This document shows positions 19,828-30,421 of a stretch of 64,000 nucleotides of DNA, piece by piece. Where the stretch lies: NCBI GenBank assembly GCA_006218035.1, contig VBWC01000003.1:1-64000 (forward strand), given 5' to 3'. Both the position numbers and the translations under genes were made by a program. Positions within the stretch are counted from its first letter, which is position 1, and every line of letters begins with the position of its first letter. Under the pieces are notes generated by a model. The model saw only the letters and a program-made list of their open reading frames with translations, ran no database searches and had not been told where the DNA came from. The stretch is from Gammaproteobacteria bacterium. Lineage in GTDB: Bacteria; Pseudomonadota; Gammaproteobacteria; VBWC01.

Positions 19828-22800
19828 ATGACCCGGCTGAACGGTAAACCGGTATTTTCCCAATTTCGGCTGGACAGGCTCGTGCGCCGTGCGCGCGAGA
19901 TCGTGCCCGACGTCACGCGCGTCACGGCGACCTACTGCTATTTCGTCGATGCCGAGCCGCGCCTGACAACGGAACAACGAGACCTGGTCGGGACGCTGAT
20001 TGACGAAGCCCCGGAGTCTGCGCCGGGTGATCCGGCGCCGCTGCTCGTGGTGCCGAGGCCCGGGACGATACCGCCGTGGTCTTCGAAGGCGCTCGATATT
20101 CTTCACCTGTGCGGGTGGCCACAGGTACGGGCGATTTTCCGCGGACGTCTGTTCCAGTTCTGGTATCCAAATGGCCAGCCGGCCAGCGAGCACGACGTCG
20201 TTCTGTTGTCCGGACTGGTACATGATCGCATGACGGAGACAGTCATGACCGGGTTCGATGATGCCGACGTGTTGTTTCGGCGCGCCGAGCCGGCGGCGCT
20301 CGAAACGGTAGACGTTATAAACGGCGGTACGCAGGCGCTGATCACGGCGAATCGTGACAAAGGTCTCGCGTTGTCAGCGGACGAGATCGACTATCTTGTC
20401 GATAGCTACCGTGCGCTCGGACGCAATCCAACCGATGTCGAGCTGATGATGTTTGCGCAGGCGAACTCCGAACATTGTCGTCACAAGATATTCAATGCCG
20501 ACTGGATCGTCGACGGCGTAGCGCGTGATAAATCGCTGTTTGCGATGATCCGCAACACCGCGGCCAGCAGCCCGGACGGGGTGCTGTCGGCCTATCGAGA
20601 CAATGCCGCGGTGATTGCGGGAACCCTGTGCGAGCGATTCTTTCCCGACCCGCTGACGCGGGCTTATGCCTCTCATCACGAGGAGGCGCATATCCTCATT
20701 AAGGTCGAGACGCACAATCATCCGACGGCCATATCGCCTTACCCGGGTGCGGCGACCGGGTCCGGCGGCGAAATACGGGATGAGGGTGCCACCGGGCGCG
20801 GCGCCAGACCCAAGGCCGGACTGGCAGGATTTTCCGTGTCCAATCTGCTGTTGCCGGGAGCGCAACGTCCCTGGGAAACTGACCATGGCCGTCCGGCGCA
20901 TATCATGTCGGCCCTCGATATCATGCTTGAGGGTCCGCTGGGCGCGGCCGGGTTCAACAACGAATTCGGCCGCCCGAACATCGCCGGCTATTTCCGCACC
21001 TACGAGGAACAGGTGCCGGGCCCGCACGGGGCGGAACTGCGCGGCTATCACAAACCGATCATGATCGCCGGCGGTATCGGCACCATCCGTCCGGCGCATG
21101 TGCACAAGCAGCTAGTGCCGCCGGGTGCGCCGATCGTCGTGCTGGGCGGGCCGGCAATGCTGATCGGCCTGGGTGGCGGGGCGGCGTCGTCAATGGCCAG
21201 CGGGGCGAGCCGGTCCGAGCTGGATTTTGCATCGGTGCAACGTGACAACCCGGAAATGCAGCGGCGTTGCCAGGAGGTCATCGACCGGTGCTGGCAACGG
21301 GGTGACGATAACCCGATACTCTCTATCCACGATGTCGGCGCCGGCGGTTTGTCGAATGCGTTGCCCGAGATCGTCAATGACAGTGCTCGCGGTGCGCGCA
21401 TCGAGATGCGCGCTATCCCGAACGATGATCCCGGCATGTCGCCGCTCGAAATCTGGTGCAATGAAGCGCAGGAGCGCTACGTGCTGGTAGTGGCCCCGGG
21501 GCGTCTGAAGGAATTCCGGGACATCTGCCGGCGCGAACGTTGCCCGTACGCCGTTGTCGGTGAGGTCAACGACGACAGGCAATTGATCGTCGGCGATGGT
21601 TATTTCGATAACCTGCCGATCGACATACCGATGTCGCTGTTGTTCGGCAAGGCGCCGAAGATGTTGCGCGATGTGACGCATCATCCGTTTCACAAGGATG
21701 AGCTCGATACCGCGTCGCTGGATATCGCGGAAGCGGCGCGGCGGATTCTGCTCTTGCCGGCCGTCGCGGACAAGACCTTTCTGGTGACGATAGGCGATCG
21801 CAGCGTCGGCGGGATGGTGACGCGTGATCAAATGGTCGGTCCATGGCAGGTGCCGGTCGCCGATGTCGGCGTAACGTGCAGCGGGTTTCATGGCTACAGC
21901 GGCGAAGCGATGGCGATCGGCGAGCGCGCACCGATCGCGCTGGTACATCCGGCCGCATCCGGCCGCATGGCCGTCGGCGAGGCGATCACCAACATTGCGG
22001 CGGCACGCATCGCCAAAATCGGCGATATCAAACTGTCGGCGAACTGGATGGCGGCGGCCGGGCATCCCGGCGAGGACGCCGGCCTGTATGAAACGGTCCG
22101 GTCGGTGGGTATGGAGTTGTGCCCCGCGCTGGGTATCGCCATTCCGGTCGGCAAGGATTCGCTGTCGATGAAAACCGTCTGGAGGCAGGGTCGCAAGGAG
22201 CGTGTCATGGCGGCGCCGTTGTCGCTGATCGTCAGCGCGTTCGCGCCGGTTACGGATGTGCGCCGCACGTTGACGCCGCAACTGGTGGCTACCCGAGGCG
22301 ATACCGACCTGATACTGATTGACCTGGGCAAAGGCCGTAACCGGCTCGGCGGGTCGGCGCTGGCGCAAGTCTACAAGCAGATCGGGCACCGCCCTCCCGA
22401 TCTTGATGATCCGCGTGCAGTGAAGACGTTCTTCGACGTCATTCAGTCATTGAATGCGGATGGACTGATACTGGCCTATCACGATCGCTCGGACGGCGGC
22501 CTGTTCGTGACCCTGTGCGAAATGGCGTTTGCCGGCCGCGTGGGCATTGCGATCGATCTGGACGACCTCGGACATGATCCCGCCGCGACGTTGTTCTGCG
22601 AGGAACTCGGCGCTGTCCTGCAGGTCCGGCACTGCGATACGGATACCGTGCTACAGGTGTTACGCGAGAACGGTTTCGACCGCCACGCCCACATCGTTGG
22701 CACGGTGAGTGACGACGATCGCGTGGTATTTTCGCATGGCGGCCGCGCAGTACTGGAGGATACGCGCACCAATTTTCAGCGTCTGTGGTCGGAGACGACG

Positions 22801-23721
22801 TGGCGCATGCAGGGTTTGCGGGACAATCCCGATTGCGCGCAGCAGGAATACGATCGCATCCTGGACCACGATGATCCCGGTCTGAATGTCCGTCTGACCT
22901 TTGATCCGCGTGACGATGTCACGGCGCCGTTCATCGGCCGCAGCGCCCGGCCGCGTGTCGCGATATTGCGCGAGCAGGGCGTCAACGGTCACGTTGAGAT
23001 GGCGGCGGCGTTCGACCGCGCACGGTTCGAGGCGGTCGATGTTCACATGAGCGATATCCTGTCGGGAGCCGTATCGTTGCGGGAATTCACCGGACTTGCG
23101 GCGTGTGGCGGCTTTTCTTACGGCGACGTACTCGGTGCCGGGCGCGGCTGGGCCAGCACTATTTTGTTCAATGCCCGCGCGCGCGATGAATTTTCCGCGT
23201 TCTTCGAGCGTCGTGATTCGTTCGCGCTCGGTGTGTGCAACGGCTGCCAGATGATGTCGCATCTGTATCAATCGATTCCAGGTGCTGCGCAGTGGCCGCA
23301 GTTCGTGCGTAACCTGTCGGAACAATTCGAGGCGCGCTTCGCGCTGGTGCGGGTACGGCCGTCACGATCGCTCTTCCTGAACGGTATGGAAGGGTCCGTC
23401 ATGCCGGTGGCGGTCGCGCACGGCGAAGGGCGCGTGGTGTTCCGCCATGCAACGGATCACAGGGCGTTGCAAGACGGCGGGCAGGTGGCGCTCGAATATG
23501 TCGATAATCACGGCTCAGCCACTGAGCGTTACCCGTTTAATCCCAGCGGTTCTCCGCAGGGCATTACCGGTCTGACGACGCCCGACGGTCGATTCACGAT
23601 CATGATGCCGCATCCCGAGCGTGTCTTTCGCACCGTGCAGCATTCGTGGCATCCCGGTGACTGGGGTGAGGACGGGCCGTGGTTGCGTATGTTCCGGAAT
23701 GCGCGGACGCAACTCGGATGA
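19828..23721 (+). CDS. purL: Phosphoribosylformylglycinamidine synthase (large form)
   Basis: This single 1297-residue enzyme converts FGAR and glutamine to FGAM in purine synthesis. Domains run in the usual order: N-terminal PurS-like part, linker ([20 protein letters not shown]), two AIRS-like halves containing [11 protein letters not shown] and the glycine-rich [11 protein letters not shown], and a C-terminal glutamine amidotransferase. In the last, Cys1137 (GVCNGCQM) and His1262/Glu1264 (MPHPERVF) form the catalytic triad. The length equals that of the E. coli enzyme. The ATG directly follows the purC region. Confidence 0.98.
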   Translation: MTRLNGKPVFSQFRLDRLVRRAREIVPDVTRVTATYCYFVDAEPRLTTEQRDLVGTLIDEAPESAPGDPAPLLVVPRPGTIPPWSSKALDILHLCGWPQVRAIFRGRLFQFWYPNGQPASEHDVVLLSGLVHDRMTETVMTGFDDADVLFRRAEPAALETVDVINGGTQALITANRDKGLALSADEIDYLVDSYRALGRNPTDVELMMFAQANSEHCRHKIFNADWIVDGVARDKSLFAMIRNTAASSPDGVLSAYRDNAAVIAGTLCERFFPDPLTRAYASHHEEAHILIKVETHNHPTAISPYPGAATGSGGEIRDEGATGRGARPKAGLAGFSVSNLLLPGAQRPWETDHGRPAHIMSALDIMLEGPLGAAGFNNEFGRPNIAGYFRTYEEQVPGPHGAELRGYHKPIMIAGGIGTIRPAHVHKQLVPPGAPIVVLGGPAMLIGLGGGAASSMASGASRSELDFASVQRDNPEMQRRCQEVIDRCWQRGDDNPILSIHDVGAGGLSNALPEIVNDSARGARIEMRAIPNDDPGMSPLEIWCNEAQERYVLVVAPGRLKEFRDICRRERCPYAVVGEVNDDRQLIVGDGYFDNLPIDIPMSLLFGKAPKMLRDVTHHPFHKDELDTASLDIAEAARRILLLPAVADKTFLVTIGDRSVGGMVTRDQMVGPWQVPVADVGVTCSGFHGYSGEAMAIGERAPIALVHPAASGRMAVGEAITNIAAARIAKIGDIKLSANWMAAAGHPGEDAGLYETVRSVGMELCPALGIAIPVGKDSLSMKTVWRQGRKERVMAAPLSLIVSAFAPVTDVRRTLTPQLVATRGDTDLILIDLGKGRNRLGGSALAQVYKQIGHRPPDLDDPRAVKTFFDVIQSLNADGLILAYHDRSDGGLFVTLCEMAFAGRVGIAIDLDDLGHDPAATLFCEELGAVLQVRHCDTDTVLQVLRENGFDRHAHIVGTVSDDDRVVFSHGGRAVLEDTRTNFQRLWSETTWRMQGLRDNPDCAQQEYDRILDHDDPGLNVRLTFDPRDDVTAPFIGRSARPRVAILREQGVNGHVEMAAAFDRARFEAVDVHMSDILSGAVSLREFTGLAACGGFSYGDVLGAGRGWASTILFNARARDEFSAFFERRDSFALGVCNGCQMMSHLYQSIPGAAQWPQFVRNLSEQFEARFALVRVRPSRSLFLNGMEGSVMPVAVAHGEGRVVFRHATDHRALQDGGQVALEYVDNHGSATERYPFNPSGSPQGITGLTTPDGRFTIMMPHPERVFRTVQHSWHPGDWGEDGPWLRMFRNARTQLG

Positions 23722-23742
23722 TCGTGGTGGCATTGGATGACG

Positions 23743-23784
23743 GGCACTCCATGATAGAGTGCCATCCGTTACCGCTGTTTTTTT
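23743..23784 (+). terminator. Possible weak terminator between purL and prfC
   Basis: GGCACTC (23743-23749) and GAGTGCC (23757-23763) form a seven-pair stem, extended imperfectly by flanking GGAT and ATCC. A run of seven T (about 23777-23784) begins 13 bases further on, farther than usual, so activity is doubtful. Confidence 0.35.
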
Positions 23785-23810
23785 GAACCGGACTTTTCCA
23801 GGTAGCTAGC

Positions 23811-25391
23811 ATGTCTCATTACACCGACGAAATGTCGCGGCGGCGGACGTTTGCGATTATCTCGCACCCCGACGCGGGTAAAACCACCATTACCGAAAAA
23901 CTGTTGCTGTTCGGCGGGGCAATTCAGCTCGCCGGTACCGTCAAGGGACGCAAGGCGGCCCGTCACGCGACGTCGGACTGGATGGCACTGGAAAAGGAGC
24001 GCGGCATTTCGGTCACGTCTTCCGTGATGCAGTTTCCCTACCAGGACAAGATCGTCAATCTGCTCGATACGCCCGGCCATGCCGATTTTTCCGAAGATAC
24101 CTACCGCACGCTGACGGCGGTGGATTCCGCGCTGATGGTGATCGACAGCGCGAAGGGCGTCGAGGAACGTACCATCAAGCTGATGGAGGTATGCCGGCTG
24201 CGGGACACGCCCATACTGACCTATATCAACAAGCTCGACCGCGATGGCCGGGAGCCGATCGATCTGCTCGATGAAATCGAGACGGTGCTGAACATCCGCT
24301 GTGCACCGGTCACCTGGCCGATCGGCATGGGCAAGCATTTCAAGGGCGTGTTTCATATCCTCAACGACCGCGTGCATCTATTCAGTGCTTCGCACAGCGG
24401 CAAGATCCGCACGGGTGAGGTCGTCGACGGATTGCATAATCCCCGGCTGGACGAGCTGCTCGGCGATGGAGCGAAGGAATTACGTAATGAAATCGAGCTC
24501 GTCAAAGGGGCGAGTAACGCCTTCGATCGTTCGGCCTATCTGGCGGGCGCGCTGACACCGGTTTTTTTCGGGTCGGCGATTAATAACTTCGGCGTCGAAG
24601 AGCTGCTCGACACCTTCGTCGGGTACGCGCCGCCGCCCAAGGCGCATGCAACGACGACACGCCTGGTTTCGCCCGACGAGGAAAAATTCTCCGGCTTTGT
24701 GTTCAAGATACAGGCCAACATGGACCCCCAGCACCGTGACCGCATTGCGTTTCTGCGTATCTGTTCGGGCGAATACCGGAAGGGCATGAAGATGCGTCAC
24801 GTCAGGCTCGGCAGGGATGTACTGATCGCCAACGCGGTGACGTTCCGCGCCGGGGAGCGCGAGCAGGCCGATGACGCGTGTGCGGGTGACATCATTGGCC
24901 TGCACAATCACGGTACGATCCAGATCGGCGATACCTTTACGCAGGGTGAGGAACTGAAATTCACCGGCATTCCAAATTTTGCGCCGGAACTGTTTCGCCG
25001 CGCCGTGTTGCGTGACCCGCTGCGTATGAAGGCCTTATTGAAAGGCCTTGAACAGCTCTCCGAGGAAGGCGCTACCCAGTTGTTCCGGCCGCTCACCAGT
25101 AACGACCTGATTCTTGGTGCCATCGGTGTGTTGCAGTTCGAGGTAGTCGCCTATCGTTTGCAACACGAATACGGTGTTGATTGTGTATTTGAGCAGGTGA
25201 ACGTTGTGACGGCGAGGTGGGTATCGTGCAAGGACGCCAGGCGGCTGGGTGAGTTTCGCGTGAAGGCGCAGGATAATCTCGCGCTCGATAGCGCGGGAAA
25301 TCTCGCCTATATCGCGCCGACGCGCGTTAATCTTCAGGTGATCATGGAACGCTGGCCCGAGATCGAGTTTCACGCGACCCGTGAACATTGA
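23811..25391 (+). CDS. prfC: Peptide chain release factor 3
   Basis: RF3 is the GTPase that ejects RF1 and RF2 after termination. The 526-residue product has the G-domain motifs [16 protein letters not shown], a switch I with [27 protein letters not shown] and NKLDR, followed by the domain II and III signatures typical of RF3, including [18 protein letters not shown]. Length matches E. coli RF3 (529). After its TGA the same reading frame continues into the remnant of an outer-membrane gene. Confidence 0.97.
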   Translation: MSHYTDEMSRRRTFAIISHPDAGKTTITEKLLLFGGAIQLAGTVKGRKAARHATSDWMALEKERGISVTSSVMQFPYQDKIVNLLDTPGHADFSEDTYRTLTAVDSALMVIDSAKGVEERTIKLMEVCRLRDTPILTYINKLDRDGREPIDLLDEIETVLNIRCAPVTWPIGMGKHFKGVFHILNDRVHLFSASHSGKIRTGEVVDGLHNPRLDELLGDGAKELRNEIELVKGASNAFDRSAYLAGALTPVFFGSAINNFGVEELLDTFVGYAPPPKAHATTTRLVSPDEEKFSGFVFKIQANMDPQHRDRIAFLRICSGEYRKGMKMRHVRLGRDVLIANAVTFRAGEREQADDACAGDIIGLHNHGTIQIGDTFTQGEELKFTGIPNFAPELFRRAVLRDPLRMKALLKGLEQLSEEGATQLFRPLTSNDLILGAIGVLQFEVVAYRLQHEYGVDCVFEQVNVVTARWVSCKDARRLGEFRVKAQDNLALDSAGNLAYIAPTRVNLQVIMERWPEIEFHATREH

Positions 25392-25421
25392 TCGCCGGGG
25401 TCTGCCGGCAGGGGTTGCCGT

Positions 25422-25706
25422 CAGAGCAAGCTGACCAGTACGGGTAACACCGATAGCGAGGTGCTCGCGCGTGCTGCCGGCAATTACGTCTGGAAGATCA
25501 GTGATACCACGACCTTCAGCGAGGAACTGACGATCGATGCCGGTCAAGATTCCACTATCAGCAAATCGGTTACCGGTCTGAAATCCCAGGTAGCCGGGAA
25601 TCTGGCGACAAAGCTTACATTGACGATAAAGAATACCTCCGACGTCCCGCCTGGCGTGGAAAAAACGGACACCGAGACCGCCGTGACCCTCGTCTACGGT
25701 TTCTAA
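25422..25706 (+). pseudogene. C-terminal remnant of a DUF481 (YdiY-like) outer-membrane protein
   Basis: From about 25422 the frame reads QSKLTSTGNTDSEVLARAAG, then NYVWKISDTTTFSEELTID and TDTETAVTLVYGF, which resembles the C-terminal third of DUF481 outer-membrane beta-barrel proteins, including the terminal phenylalanine. No signal peptide or N-terminal two thirds is present; upstream lies the stop of prfC. A GTG at 25461 could start an 81-codon piece but would lack an export signal, so I call it a decayed gene. It keeps its own strong terminator. Confidence 0.7.
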
Positions 25707-25722
25707 ACACTTTGCAATTGAT

Positions 25723-25752
25723 AAAAAAGCCAGCCGAAAGGCTGGCTTTTTT
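25723..25752 (+). terminator. Rho-independent terminator
   Basis: A perfect 13-pair stem (AAAAAAGCCAGCC and its complement) closes a GAAA tetraloop and ends in six T. It lies behind the DUF481 remnant and ahead of the phoB promoter region. Confidence 0.93.
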
Positions 25753-25986
25753 ATTGTCTGAATCTGCTTCCGCTGGTCGTTGATACGACTGTTGTCCGAA
25801 CGCGAATTCTCGCCCAGCGGTTAAATCGACAGGGTGACGGTCTCAGTGCCCGGACGGCGGGCATCACTATCGGAGCGAGTACGGTATTGACCGCCTGGAA
25901 TGGTGGCGCCGGTTCGGATGGCCGAAACGTCATGCCATTCGAGGAAACCGCGCATAGCCGGCCAGGGCTTGCGATTCTCAGTCCAC
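25753..25986. other. Non-coding stretch before the phoB promoter
   Basis: These 234 bases carry no recognisable gene. A minus-strand open frame crosses them but starts antisense inside phoB and matches nothing I know. With the terminator on the left and the Pho boxes on the right, the whole gap between remnant and phoB is 351 bases. Confidence 0.4.
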
Positions 25987-26019
25987 CTGTCATAAATACG
26001 CAATAAATTTGTAATATAA
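25987..26019 (+). promoter_or_regulatory. Pho box array upstream of phoB
   Basis: Three 7-base units with 4-base AT-rich spacers follow each other with an 11-base period: CTGTCAT-AAAT, ACGCAAT-AAAT, TTGTAAT-ATAA. The first is a perfect PhoB half-site and the other two are degenerate. The array lies 38 bases before the phoB ATG and implies that PhoB activates its own gene. A poor -10 (TATGCC, 26023-26028) follows. Confidence 0.75.
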
Positions 26020-26057
26020 GGATATGCCATCGACTTGGGGATAAAATCAGGGGGTTT

Positions 26058-26753
26058 ATGGCAGCCACAGTTTTGATTGTCGAGGACGAGCCGGCCATCT
26101 GTGAGATGGTCGGGTTCGCATTGTCCCGGTCGGGCTATGACTACCATGCGGCGATGGACGTGGAACAGGCCCATCGGATTATTATGGAGCAGCGTCCCGA
26201 TCTGATTTTGCTCGACTGGATGTTGCCGGGCGAAAGCGGTCTGCAGTTCGCGCGGCGACTGAAAAAAGACAGCTATACGCGGGAAATCCCGATTATTATG
26301 CTGACTGCCCGGGGTGAGGAGGGTGATAAGGTCAGCGGACTGGAGGCCGGGGCCGACGATTACATCACCAAACCGTTCTCGCCGAAGGAGCTGATGGCGC
26401 GTATTAAAGCGGTGCTGCGCCGAGTCGCGCCACATGCCGCCAATGAGCTTGTCCGCGCGGGCGCTTTGTTACTGGACCCGGGAACTCATCGTGTGATGTC
26501 GGACGACAATGAATTGCGGGTGGGGCCGACCGAGTTCCGGCTGTTGAATTTCCTGATGACGCATCCTGAACATGTGTTCAGCCGGGCGCAGCTACTCGAT
26601 AATGTATGGGGGACCGGCGTATTTATTGATGAGCGTACGGTCGATGTGCACATCCGCCGCCTCAGGGAGTCGCTGACGCCGGCAGGGTGCGAAAAAATGA
26701 TTCAGACGGTGCGCGGCGTCGGTTACCGCTTTTCGACGCAGGAGCCGTCTTGA
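26058..26753 (+). CDS. phoB: Phosphate regulon response regulator PhoB
   Basis: PhoB binds Pho boxes when phosphorylated by PhoR under phosphate limitation. The 231-residue product has a receiver domain (acidic pocket Glu9/Asp10, phosphoacceptor Asp53 in [11 protein letters not shown], Thr83 and Lys105 in [12 protein letters not shown]) and a C-terminal OmpR-type winged helix ([37 protein letters not shown]). AGGGGG precedes the ATG. It is followed by phoR with overlapping codons and preceded by its own Pho boxes. Confidence 0.96.
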   Translation: MAATVLIVEDEPAICEMVGFALSRSGYDYHAAMDVEQAHRIIMEQRPDLILLDWMLPGESGLQFARRLKKDSYTREIPIIMLTARGEEGDKVSGLEAGADDYITKPFSPKELMARIKAVLRRVAPHAANELVRAGALLLDPGTHRVMSDDNELRVGPTEFRLLNFLMTHPEHVFSRAQLLDNVWGTGVFIDERTVDVHIRRLRESLTPAGCEKMIQTVRGVGYRFSTQEPS

Positions 26754-28066
26754 CCAGCGGCTGGACGACCGAAGTACGCCGCTTTGTTGTCGTTGTTACG
26801 ATAGCGCTGCTGGCGGGATTGATCACAGGGCGATGGGGTCTGTCGCTGGCGCTCGCGGCGGGTGTCATTCTTGGCTGGCTGCTTTATAACCTGGTGCGCC
26901 TGACGGCGTGGCTCGGCCGTCGTGATAAATCCTTGCCGCCGGTGTCATCCGGTGTCTGGGGCGAGGTTTTCGACAACATCTACCGTCTCCAGCAGCGTGA
27001 CCGGCAGCGCAAGCGGCGCCTTGCACGGATGCTGGGCCAGTTTCAACAGTCCACCGCTGCGATGCCGGACGCGTTGGTGGTGCTGGGATCGTCCGGCGAG
27101 ATCCAGTGGTTCAATGAGGCGGCACGGAATCTACTCGGTATTCGTTCGAAGGATGTCGGTCAGCGCATCGCGAACCTGGTGCGGTTCCCCGAATTTCAGG
27201 CGTTCGTGGCCGATGACAGGGACGGGGTAATTGAATTTCAGTCCCCGGTCGATGCGAATATTGCGCTTCACTGTCAGGTCGTTCGTTATGGCGAAAAGCA
27301 ACGGCTGCTGATTGCCCGCGATGTTTCGTTGCTGCATCGTCTGGAGCAAATACGTACCGACTTTGTCGCCAACGTATCGCATGAAATGCGCACCCCGTTG
27401 ACGGTGCTGCATGGGTATCTCGAAACATTGACCGCCAGCGCCGCGGAGACGCCTGCGGCGTGGCGCCGGCCGCTGGAGCGCATGTACGAGCAGTCGCTGC
27501 GCATGCAGACGCTGGTCAACGATCTGCTGATTCTGACGCGCCTTGAGACCGAAGGTCGAGGCGATCATGCGGTGCCGGTCGCGGTCCCGGAAATGCTGTC
27601 ACAGATCCACAAGGATGCCGTGGCGCTGAGTGGTAAGCGCGAGCACCGGTTCAACCTCGACATCGACGAGAATCTTTGGGTGAGTGGTAGTCCGAACGAA
27701 CTGCAAAGCGCCTTCTCGAATATCGTATTCAATGCAATCCAGTACACCCCGGAACGTGGTGAGGTCACGATTCGATGGTATTCAAATGCGGCCGGAGCGC
27801 ATCTCGAGGTCGTCGATAACGGCATCGGCATACCGGAGCATCATATCCCGCGTCTCACGGAGCGGTTTTATCGTGTTGATATAGCGCGCTCCAGACGTAC
27901 CGGCGGAACCGGCCTCGGGCTGGCCATCGTCAAGCACGTGTTGCAGCGGCATGGCGGTGAGCTTGAGATCAGGAGCAGCGAGGGAAACGGTAGCACGTTC
28001 ATCTGTCATTTTCCGTCAGATGCCGTAGTGAATCGTGACGCGGGGCAGACGATCCAGGCGGGGTAG
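26750..28066 (+). CDS. phoR: Phosphate regulon sensor histidine kinase PhoR
   Basis: PhoR is the inner-membrane kinase/phosphatase acting on PhoB. The 438-residue product has two N-terminal membrane helices (about 11-27 and 30-50), no large periplasmic domain, a PAS region (about 100-190), the HisKA helix with His211 in [18 protein letters not shown], and a HATPase with N box ([14 protein letters not shown]), DNGIGIPEH and [15 protein letters not shown] start it at TTG 26750, which overlaps the phoB stop (TTGA), because CAGGAG lies five bases upstream and the product then begins just before the first helix, as in E. coli PhoR (431). Confidence 0.94.
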   Translation: MTSGWTTEVRRFVVVVTIALLAGLITGRWGLSLALAAGVILGWLLYNLVRLTAWLGRRDKSLPPVSSGVWGEVFDNIYRLQQRDRQRKRRLARMLGQFQQSTAAMPDALVVLGSSGEIQWFNEAARNLLGIRSKDVGQRIANLVRFPEFQAFVADDRDGVIEFQSPVDANIALHCQVVRYGEKQRLLIARDVSLLHRLEQIRTDFVANVSHEMRTPLTVLHGYLETLTASAAETPAAWRRPLERMYEQSLRMQTLVNDLLILTRLETEGRGDHAVPVAVPEMLSQIHKDAVALSGKREHRFNLDIDENLWVSGSPNELQSAFSNIVFNAIQYTPERGEVTIRWYSNAAGAHLEVVDNGIGIPEHHIPRLTERFYRVDIARSRRTGGTGLGLAIVKHVLQRHGGELEIRSSEGNGSTFICHFPSDAVVNRDAGQTIQAG

Positions 28067-28108
28067 CGCCCATGACGTGAAATTTCAGCGGATCCCGCTT
28101 TCATGAAC

Positions 28109-28155
28109 TCGTCACGACGCTGTCATCATATTGTCATTTCTCCGCTGCATATTAT
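28109..28155 (+). promoter_or_regulatory. Pho box promoter of pstS
   Basis: Repeats TCGTCAC (28109), CTGTCAT (28120-28126) and TTGTCAT (28131-28137) keep the 11-base period of PhoB sites. A -10 hexamer TATTAT (28150-28155) lies 12 bases after the last unit, as in PhoB-activated promoters that lack a normal -35. The pstS ATG follows 53 bases later. Confidence 0.85.
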
Positions 28156-28208
28156 CGGCGTGTTTATTGGAAGCGAATTTTCAAATAATTTGACGGGGGA
28201 TCGCAACA

Positions 28209-29183
28209 ATGTTGATACAGGCAATAAGAGGAATGCTGGTCGTTTTTGCCGTCGGGATGCTACCGGCGTCGGTATTGGCCAAGGATTCGCCGGGCGCTGA
28301 TTTGGCGGAATACAGCCCGGTCAGCGGTGTGTCCGGTAACCTGTCCAGTGTTGGCTCCGATACGCTCGCCAACCTGATGACGTTATGGGCCGAGGAATTC
28401 AAGCGTCTTTATCCGAATGTAAATATTCAGATTCAGGCGGCCGGGTCGTCGACTGCGCCGCCGGCGTTGACCGAGGGAACCGCCAATCTTGGTCCGATGA
28501 GCCGCCAGATGAAAGGCAATGAAATCGAGGCGTTTGAAAAGAAGTACGGTTACAAACCGACGGCGATCCGCGTCGCCATCGATGCGTTGGCGATCTATGT
28601 GCACAAGGACAATCCGATCAAGGGTCTAACAATACCGCAGGTTGATGCGGTGTTCTCGTCGACCCGTAAGTGCGGTGCGGAAGCCGATGCGCGTAACTGG
28701 GGTGAGGTTGGTCTGACCAGCGCCTGGGCGAGCCGTAACATTCAGCTGTATGGCCGTAACTCGGTTTCGGGAACCTACGGTTACTTCAAGGACGAGGCGC
28801 TGTGCAAGGGAGACTTCAAGAACACCGTCAACGAACAGCCCGGTTCCGCGTCGGTGGTCCAGTCCGTGTCGGCGTCGCTGAATGGCATCGGTTACTCGGG
28901 GATCGGCTACAGAACTTCCGGCGTCAGGGCGATACCGCTGGCCAAAAAGGCCGGGGAGCCTTATGTCGAGGCGACGCCGGAGAACGCGATCAAGGGTGCC
29001 TATCCGTTGTCGAGATTTTTGTATGTCTATGTCAACAAGCACCCGAACCAGTCGCTGCCGCCGCTCGAGCGCGAGTTTATCAGGATGGTGATGTCGAAGG
29101 CCGGCCAGCAGGTCGTCGTGAAGGATGGGTATATCCCGTTACCGGCCAAGGTGGCGGGTGCCGAGTTAGGCAAGCTGAATTGA
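28209..29183 (+). CDS. pstS: Phosphate ABC transporter substrate-binding protein
   Basis: PstS is the periplasmic phosphate receptor of the PstSCAB importer. The 324-residue product has a signal peptide ([19 protein letters not shown], likely cleaved after ASVLA, residue 24) without a lipobox. The binding cleft shows [33 protein letters not shown] and [14 protein letters not shown]. It belongs to the PstS-like type common in Pseudomonas and relatives more than to the E. coli type. GGGGGA precedes the ATG, and a Pho-box promoter lies upstream. The next gene is a porin, not pstC. Confidence 0.93.
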   Translation: MLIQAIRGMLVVFAVGMLPASVLAKDSPGADLAEYSPVSGVSGNLSSVGSDTLANLMTLWAEEFKRLYPNVNIQIQAAGSSTAPPALTEGTANLGPMSRQMKGNEIEAFEKKYGYKPTAIRVAIDALAIYVHKDNPIKGLTIPQVDAVFSSTRKCGAEADARNWGEVGLTSAWASRNIQLYGRNSVSGTYGYFKDEALCKGDFKNTVNEQPGSASVVQSVSASLNGIGYSGIGYRTSGVRAIPLAKKAGEPYVEATPENAIKGAYPLSRFLYVYVNKHPNQSLPPLEREFIRMVMSKAGQQVVVKDGYIPLPAKVAGAELGKLN

Positions 29184-29251
29184 TGCTTGTGACATTAAGG
29201 ATAGTTGAGATAGTTGAAACACGTGTGTTAAGAAAACAGGGGGAAACCAGA

Positions 29252-30292
29252 ATGAAGTCTTGCAAGAACGTTATTGCAGTAGCCGTCGCGGCGTCGCTCG
29301 CAGCACCGGTGATCGCCCAGGCCGAGGCCGAAGTTTACGGGAATGTGCGCGTATCCGCCGGCGTAGTCAGCGACGACAACCCGGGGGCAACCGCCGAGGA
29401 CAGCAAGTTCAGCGTGACCAGTCACGCGTCACGGCTGGGGTTCAAGGGCTCTGACGATCTTGGCGATGGTCTGATCGCGATCTGGCAGATTGAGAGCCAG
29501 GTCGATTTCGATGACAGTAGCGGCGGTTTGTTTGACGGCATGCGCAATACCTTCGTCGGTCTGAAGGGCGGCTTCGGTAAAGTGATTGCCGGTCGGCATG
29601 ATACGCCTTACAAACTGGCTGCCAAGGACGCCGATATCTTTGTCGATTTACACGCCGACTATACGGGCGCCGTGCTGTCCAAGACACATGACACACGGTT
29701 TGACAACCTCGTGGCCTATTTTTCCCCGACCTGGTCCGGTTTGAATTTTATCGTCGGCGTGTCGGGCGACACGGCGAATGATGATCTTCCGGATGCTGCC
29801 AATACCGACAAGAAGGATGCCGCAAGCGGTGAGGTTACCTATGAGATCGGACCGGTTTCAGCGAGCATCGCTGCACAGACAATCAGTAATGGTACCGGTA
29901 ATCCTGACAAGAAGGCCGCCAAGGCGGGCGTCATCTACAAGCTGGATAATGCCAGCCGTTTTGCGTTTGTCTATGAAAACGCCGAAGAAGGAGCCGCTCT
30001 GGATCAGAACGCCCTCTACCTGAGTGCCGCGCATGACTTCGGCGGCATGACATTGAAGGGTGCGCTCGGGCAGAAGGGCGAGACGGCGAGCGGCGCGAAT
30101 GACGGCAGCGATTTTGCGGCGCTGGGTCTGTTCAAGACCATGTCGAAGACGACCGAGCTCTATGCGCTGTACACACAGACCGCGAATGACACGGCCGGTA
30201 CGAACGGGCTGGCCGAGGTGAGTCCTGGATTTGCCGACAAGACCACCAGCGCGCTGGTGGTGGGGATTAACCTCACCTTCTCGTCGAAGTAG
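29252..30292 (+). CDS. Gram-negative general porin within the pst locus
   Basis: The 346-residue product is an outer-membrane porin of the trimeric 16-strand type. It has a signal peptide cleaved after VIAQA (residue 24), the mature start EAEVYGNVRVSAGV, the conserved SRLGFKGSDDLGDGLIAIWQ and the loop-3 region around FVGLKGGFGKVIAGRHDTPY. The C-terminus reads GINLTFSSK, so the usual terminal aromatic residue is followed by three more. It lies 68 bases behind pstS with no promoter evident between, and is followed by a hairpin and then the Pho-box promoter of pstC. A phosphate-uptake role is inferred only from that position. Confidence 0.85.
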   Translation: MKSCKNVIAVAVAASLAAPVIAQAEAEVYGNVRVSAGVVSDDNPGATAEDSKFSVTSHASRLGFKGSDDLGDGLIAIWQIESQVDFDDSSGGLFDGMRNTFVGLKGGFGKVIAGRHDTPYKLAAKDADIFVDLHADYTGAVLSKTHDTRFDNLVAYFSPTWSGLNFIVGVSGDTANDDLPDAANTDKKDAASGEVTYEIGPVSASIAAQTISNGTGNPDKKAAKAGVIYKLDNASRFAFVYENAEEGAALDQNALYLSAAHDFGGMTLKGALGQKGETASGANDGSDFAALGLFKTMSKTTELYALYTQTANDTAGTNGLAEVSPGFADKTTSALVVGINLTFSSK

Positions 30293-30330
30293 GCCCGGCG
30301 AAATCCGGGGCCCCGTAGGGCAACACGGAA

Positions 30331-30350
30331 ACGGGGCCGCAAGGCCCCGT
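30331..30350 (+). terminator. Hairpin behind the porin gene
   Basis: ACGGGGCC-GCAA-GGCCCCGT is a perfect eight-pair stem with a GNRA-type loop, 38 bases behind the porin stop. The following tract (TCATTGGTTGTT) is only moderately T-rich, so it may be an attenuating or mRNA-stabilising hairpin more than a full terminator. Confidence 0.6.
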
Positions 30351-30380
30351 TCATTGGTTGTTAGGTATGGCCAAGTCGGG

Positions 30381-30414
30381 CTGTCATCGTATTGTAATAA
30401 TCGACCCCTATCCT
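30381..30414 (+). promoter_or_regulatory. Pho box promoter of pstC
   Basis: CTGTCAT (30381-30387), CGTA, TTGTAAT (30392-30398) form two PhoB half-sites with an 11-base period. A -10-like TATCCT (30409-30414) lies 10 bases further on, the normal distance. The start codon of pstC is at 30422, so the transcript would be nearly leaderless. Confidence 0.75.
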
Positions 30415-30421
30415 GCGCGCC

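Noticed and set aside
21190-22389. 399-codon minus-strand frame inside purL
   Set aside because: Purely antisense, no recognisable domain, and no ribosome-binding site.
28802-29251. 150-residue N-terminal extension of the porin
   Set aside because: It overlaps pstS out of frame; the signal peptide at ATG 29252 fixes the real start.
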